A DNA stretch of 64,000 nucleotides, taken from contig NZ_MAHX01000013.1 in assembly GCF_002023715.1 (NCBI RefSeq), positions 620,001 to 684,000 of the forward strand, written 5' to 3'. The position numbers and the translations under genes were made by a program. A model generated the notes under the pieces. That model did no database searches, was not told the origin of the DNA, and was given only the letters and a program-made list of their open reading frames with translations. Origin of the DNA: Elizabethkingia occulta (GTDB taxonomy: Bacteria > Bacteroidota > Bacteroidia > Flavobacteriales > Weeksellaceae). Positions 61,697-64,000 of the stretch are shown piece by piece. Every line of letters begins with the position of its first letter. Positions within the stretch are counted from its first letter, which is position 1.

Positions 61697-62762
61697 CTTT
61701 TTTCAATCTTTTTTTTGTGTTTTGTAATGTTTCACCAAGTTCCTCAAATTCGCTAGTAACAAAATAGATTTTATCCTCAGAAAATTTTATAAATTCTTCC
61801 TTTTCATCCATTCTTGCACATTGTACACTGGTAAGCTGTATTGGGCCTCGGATTTTTCGTACTCTATCTGCTAATACCTGACCATCATCAATAGTACCTG
61901 TTAAATAGCTAAGTACTCCGAATACCTCTTTAAAAACAGATGTCCCTTTATATTTATCAAAAGAACTGGCTAAAAACGGGCTGTCTGTCTCTAGTGCAAT
62001 TTTATCAGCTGTTTCATTTACTTTACTTAGGAAACTTTCTGCATTTTCCGTTCCTGCAAATACATAGGAAATATCAGCCCGGCGATTGAGACGACTCGCT
62101 TCTTTTACAAAATCTCCAAAAATATCATAAAACATGTGAGACTCTGTTGTTTTAGTTCCAAAGTTGATATTTCTTTCCATTCCGTTGGAAAAAATGAGCT
62201 TATGATCCAACAATACTTCATCATGGAGGTCTTTTCCCTTTGACCTTAGGTCATACTGGGTTCTTTGAAAAACTATTTTATCACTACCTTTCTGCTTTTC
62301 TATATTCCTTTCCTGAGAACCAATCTTCCTTTCTGTTTTATAGGTAATTAAATCCATTCCTCCCTCTACAAGCTCACCACGATTGTTCATATAAATATTT
62401 AATAAATACACCCAATTATGAAACTTATACTCATCAGTGGAATTTAAATTATATGCCTCAAAACGGATTATAGAAGTTATTCCAGTTAGGCACATCTCTA
62501 CATTAAAATTACTAACTCCTAAATCAGCAATTGGTATTTTTTTATTGGTAGTATGTGCAAATACACAATGATACCAATCATGCCTGGGATAAGATTTCCA
62601 AGGCTCATAGGGTTTGGAGTCACCAAAGACGATACCTCCCTCATTGCCTTGTTCCTCATACTTTCCTCCGGCAGAGGAAATAATATTCCCATCAGAAAAC
62701 ATATAATGATCACCTCCGGTTATCTTAGTATATTTTCCCTTTACAATTCTTATTCTACTCAT
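61689..62762 (-). CDS. VgrG-linked protein with T6SS-effector-like N-terminus (357 aa)
   Basis: The N-terminus (MSRIRIVKGKYTKITGGDHYMFSDGNIISSAGGKYEEQGNEGGIVFGD) looks like short beta-hairpin repeats seen at the start of proteins encoded next to vgrG in Flavobacteriia. The middle (RTQYDLRSKGKDLHDEVLLDHKLIFSNGMERNINFGTKT) is uncharacterised. Residues ~284-313 (LSYLTGTIDDGQVLADRVRKIRGPIQLTSV) resemble part of the next protein. It starts 2 bp after the vgrG stop. It may be an adaptor or effector loaded on the VgrG spike; the function is unknown. Confidence 0.65.
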   Translation of the reverse strand: MSRIRIVKGKYTKITGGDHYMFSDGNIISSAGGKYEEQGNEGGIVFGDSKPYEPWKSYPRHDWYHCVFAHTTNKKIPIADLGVSNFNVEMCLTGITSIIRFEAYNLNSTDEYKFHNWVYLLNIYMNNRGELVEGGMDLITYKTERKIGSQERNIEKQKGSDKIVFQRTQYDLRSKGKDLHDEVLLDHKLIFSNGMERNINFGTKTTESHMFYDIFGDFVKEASRLNRRADISYVFAGTENAESFLSKVNETADKIALETDSPFLASSFDKYKGTSVFKEVFGVLSYLTGTIDDGQVLADRVRKIRGPIQLTSVQCARMDEKEEFIKFSEDKIYFVTSEFEELGETLQNTKKRLKKDE

Positions 62763-62764
62763 GT

Positions 62765-64000
62765 TTAATGGGAGTTAGATTTTTCACCACTGTTGTTATA
62801 TAATGTCTTTTGGGAATACTTTTTTATATTTCCTTCCGATTGTACCTCCATATCCTGACTACTGTATTCCTTCCTCTCTTTTTTAGATTCAGATACAGTG
62901 TCTCCATCAATTATTTCCATAAGCTTCCCTGTAATAAAATGGCTTGAATTTCCTGCAATGGTACTCATATAATTTACTCCTACTGCTTGTGTGTAATTCA
63001 ACGTTGCTGATGCCATGATATTGGTTCCTGCTATGACATTTATGTTTTGTCCGGCATTGATGCTTACATTCTGCCCGGCATTAAATGTCATATTCTGAGG
63101 AGCGGTGACTGTAATATTCCCTTTGCCATCCATAAAGTAAATATTTCCACTTGGATCTTCAATATGTATACTGCCTTCCTTATCATTAAAGATAACCTTG
63201 TTACCACTTCTGGTCTGTATTGATTTAATATGATTATCTATATTTCCACCAATTCCTGTTCCACCATGAAACATCCCACCCATTACAAAAGGTCTGTCTG
63301 GGTGACCATGCTGGAAGTTAACCATTACCTGATCACCAACCTCAGGAATGGCAACATAACCTCGGTTTTGAGTAATCTGGTCAGTTCCACCTGCATCAGG
63401 GCTCATAACACGAATAAAGTTTGTAGTATCATGCAATTGCCAATCAAACTTCACCTGAACTCTTCCCTGTCCTTCAGCATCTGTATTGGAGATTACGGTT
63501 GCTATTTGTGGTAAAGCAGTCGGAATAGTGAATTCAGCTTTTGGTAAGAATCCTGTGTCTGCTGCAATAGCTACAAAGTTACCAGTATAATGCCCAAGTG
63601 TATCTATCTCATGGTTTACTTCAGTTATCATTACTTTGGTAAAGTAAGAAGTTTCATTACTATCAGCTTTTCTCATTTTAACATCTGCCACACATCCCGG
63701 ATACAGGAAAGGAACAGTAGTTTTCCCTGAAACTGTAAATACTTCTACAGCTTGGCTTCCTGCTTTACTGGTCTGGGAATTGGTGATGTCCATATCAGTT
63801 CTGGCTTTTATAGGAGCAACCTGAAGTGACTGTGTTTTAAAAATAGTATTGTTATTTTTATAGGCAGTCTGTGCCAAATCTCCCTTGTGACTAATCGGAG
63901 TTTGTCCCGATGTTAGTTTTGTGTTACCACTGCTGTTATAGCCGTAAAAACTAGGATTGATATGTACGGCTTTTAATTCTACATTGATATCAGAAACATT
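62765..64000 (-). CDS. vgrG: Type VI secretion VgrG spike protein (5' end outside window)
   Basis: The frame stays open to the right edge, so the start is outside. The visible part has the gp27/gp5-like OB region (TVISNTDAEGQGRVQVKFDW, GYVAIPEVGDQVMVNFQHGHPDRPFVMGGMFHGG) and a beta-helix spike made of short repeats (GNITVTAPQNMTFNAGQNVSINAGQNINVIAG). The C-terminus is polar and extended (KKERKEYSSQDMEVQSEG). VgrG trimers tip the T6SS tube and carry effectors. The genes right after it are probably its cargo. Type iii (Bacteroidota) T6SS is inferred from the organism. Confidence 0.88.
   Translation of the reverse strand, partial: NVSDINVELKAVHINPSFYGYNSSGNTKLTSGQTPISHKGDLAQTAYKNNNTIFKTQSLQVAPIKARTDMDITNSQTSKAGSQAVEVFTVSGKTTVPFLYPGCVADVKMRKADSNETSYFTKVMITEVNHEIDTLGHYTGNFVAIAADTGFLPKAEFTIPTALPQIATVISNTDAEGQGRVQVKFDWQLHDTTNFIRVMSPDAGGTDQITQNRGYVAIPEVGDQVMVNFQHGHPDRPFVMGGMFHGGTGIGGNIDNHIKSIQTRSGNKVIFNDKEGSIHIEDPSGNIYFMDGKGNITVTAPQNMTFNAGQNVSINAGQNINVIAGTNIMASATLNYTQAVGVNYMSTIAGNSSHFITGKLMEIIDGDTVSESKKERKEYSSQDMEVQSEGNIKKYSQKTLYNNSGEKSNSH

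Overview
The window is a chromosomal stretch of a low-GC member of the Bacteroidota, almost certainly family Weeksellaceae and most likely Elizabethkingia or a close relative. The evidence is: TAnnTTTG-type -7 promoter boxes before many genes, fused cbb3 oxidase subunits (CcoN-CcoO), a CcsB-CcsA fusion, HYC_CC_PP and DUF3108/DUF3575 families, and a PNGase F-type glycosidase of the kind known from Elizabethkingia meningoseptica. The genus is an inference.

Layout. 1-8.0 kb: the end of a thioredoxin-like protein, an outer-membrane DUF3575 protein, NamZ muramidase divergent from an ABC permease plus a TauE-like transporter, a cystathionine-beta-synthase-like enzyme and a sodium:solute symporter. 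8.2-8.4 kb: a short, cysteine-rich double-glycine leader peptide gene that gene callers can easily miss. 8.4-15.6 kb: topoisomerase III, then a cluster with two paralogous amidohydrolases (one cytosolic, one exported), an AraC regulator and an ankyrin lipoprotein. 15.8-29.5 kb: a TPR/HTH regulator, two lipoproteins, AsnB, the PNGase F-like enzyme, an RNA methyltransferase, YjdM, an ABC ATPase, a YceI lipoprotein, PheS, a DUF3108 protein and a TrxR-like ferredoxin-NADP reductase. 30.1-33.3 kb: a putative copper locus (TonB receptor with two N-terminal heavy-metal-associated domains plus a Cys/His-rich small protein). 33.4-50.1 kb: mostly housekeeping (ferredoxin, PepD, nitronate monooxygenase, RecR, SecG, exported glutaminase, LptG-like, LolA-like, FtsK, CcsBA, SPFH, two small DNA-binding proteins). 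50.2-53.4 kb: cbb3 oxidase CcoNO and CcoP, followed by a 750-bp stretch without a convincing gene. 54.2-58.0 kb: HAD phosphatase, a repeat-bearing secreted protein, an HsdR-N-type nuclease-like domain protein, HolA and TrxB.

From 58.3 kb the core genome gives way to an accessory island: tRNA-Ser(UGA) is followed by a tyrosine recombinase and then, on the opposite strand, by a vgrG-led type VI secretion cassette (vgrG, two uncharacterised proteins sharing a C-terminal motif, and a lipoprotein) that runs off the right edge of the window. The two uncharacterised proteins and the lipoprotein are the best candidates for an undescribed effector/immunity system. The leader peptide at 8.2 kb, the HMA-TonB receptor and the paired amidohydrolases are the next most interesting items.
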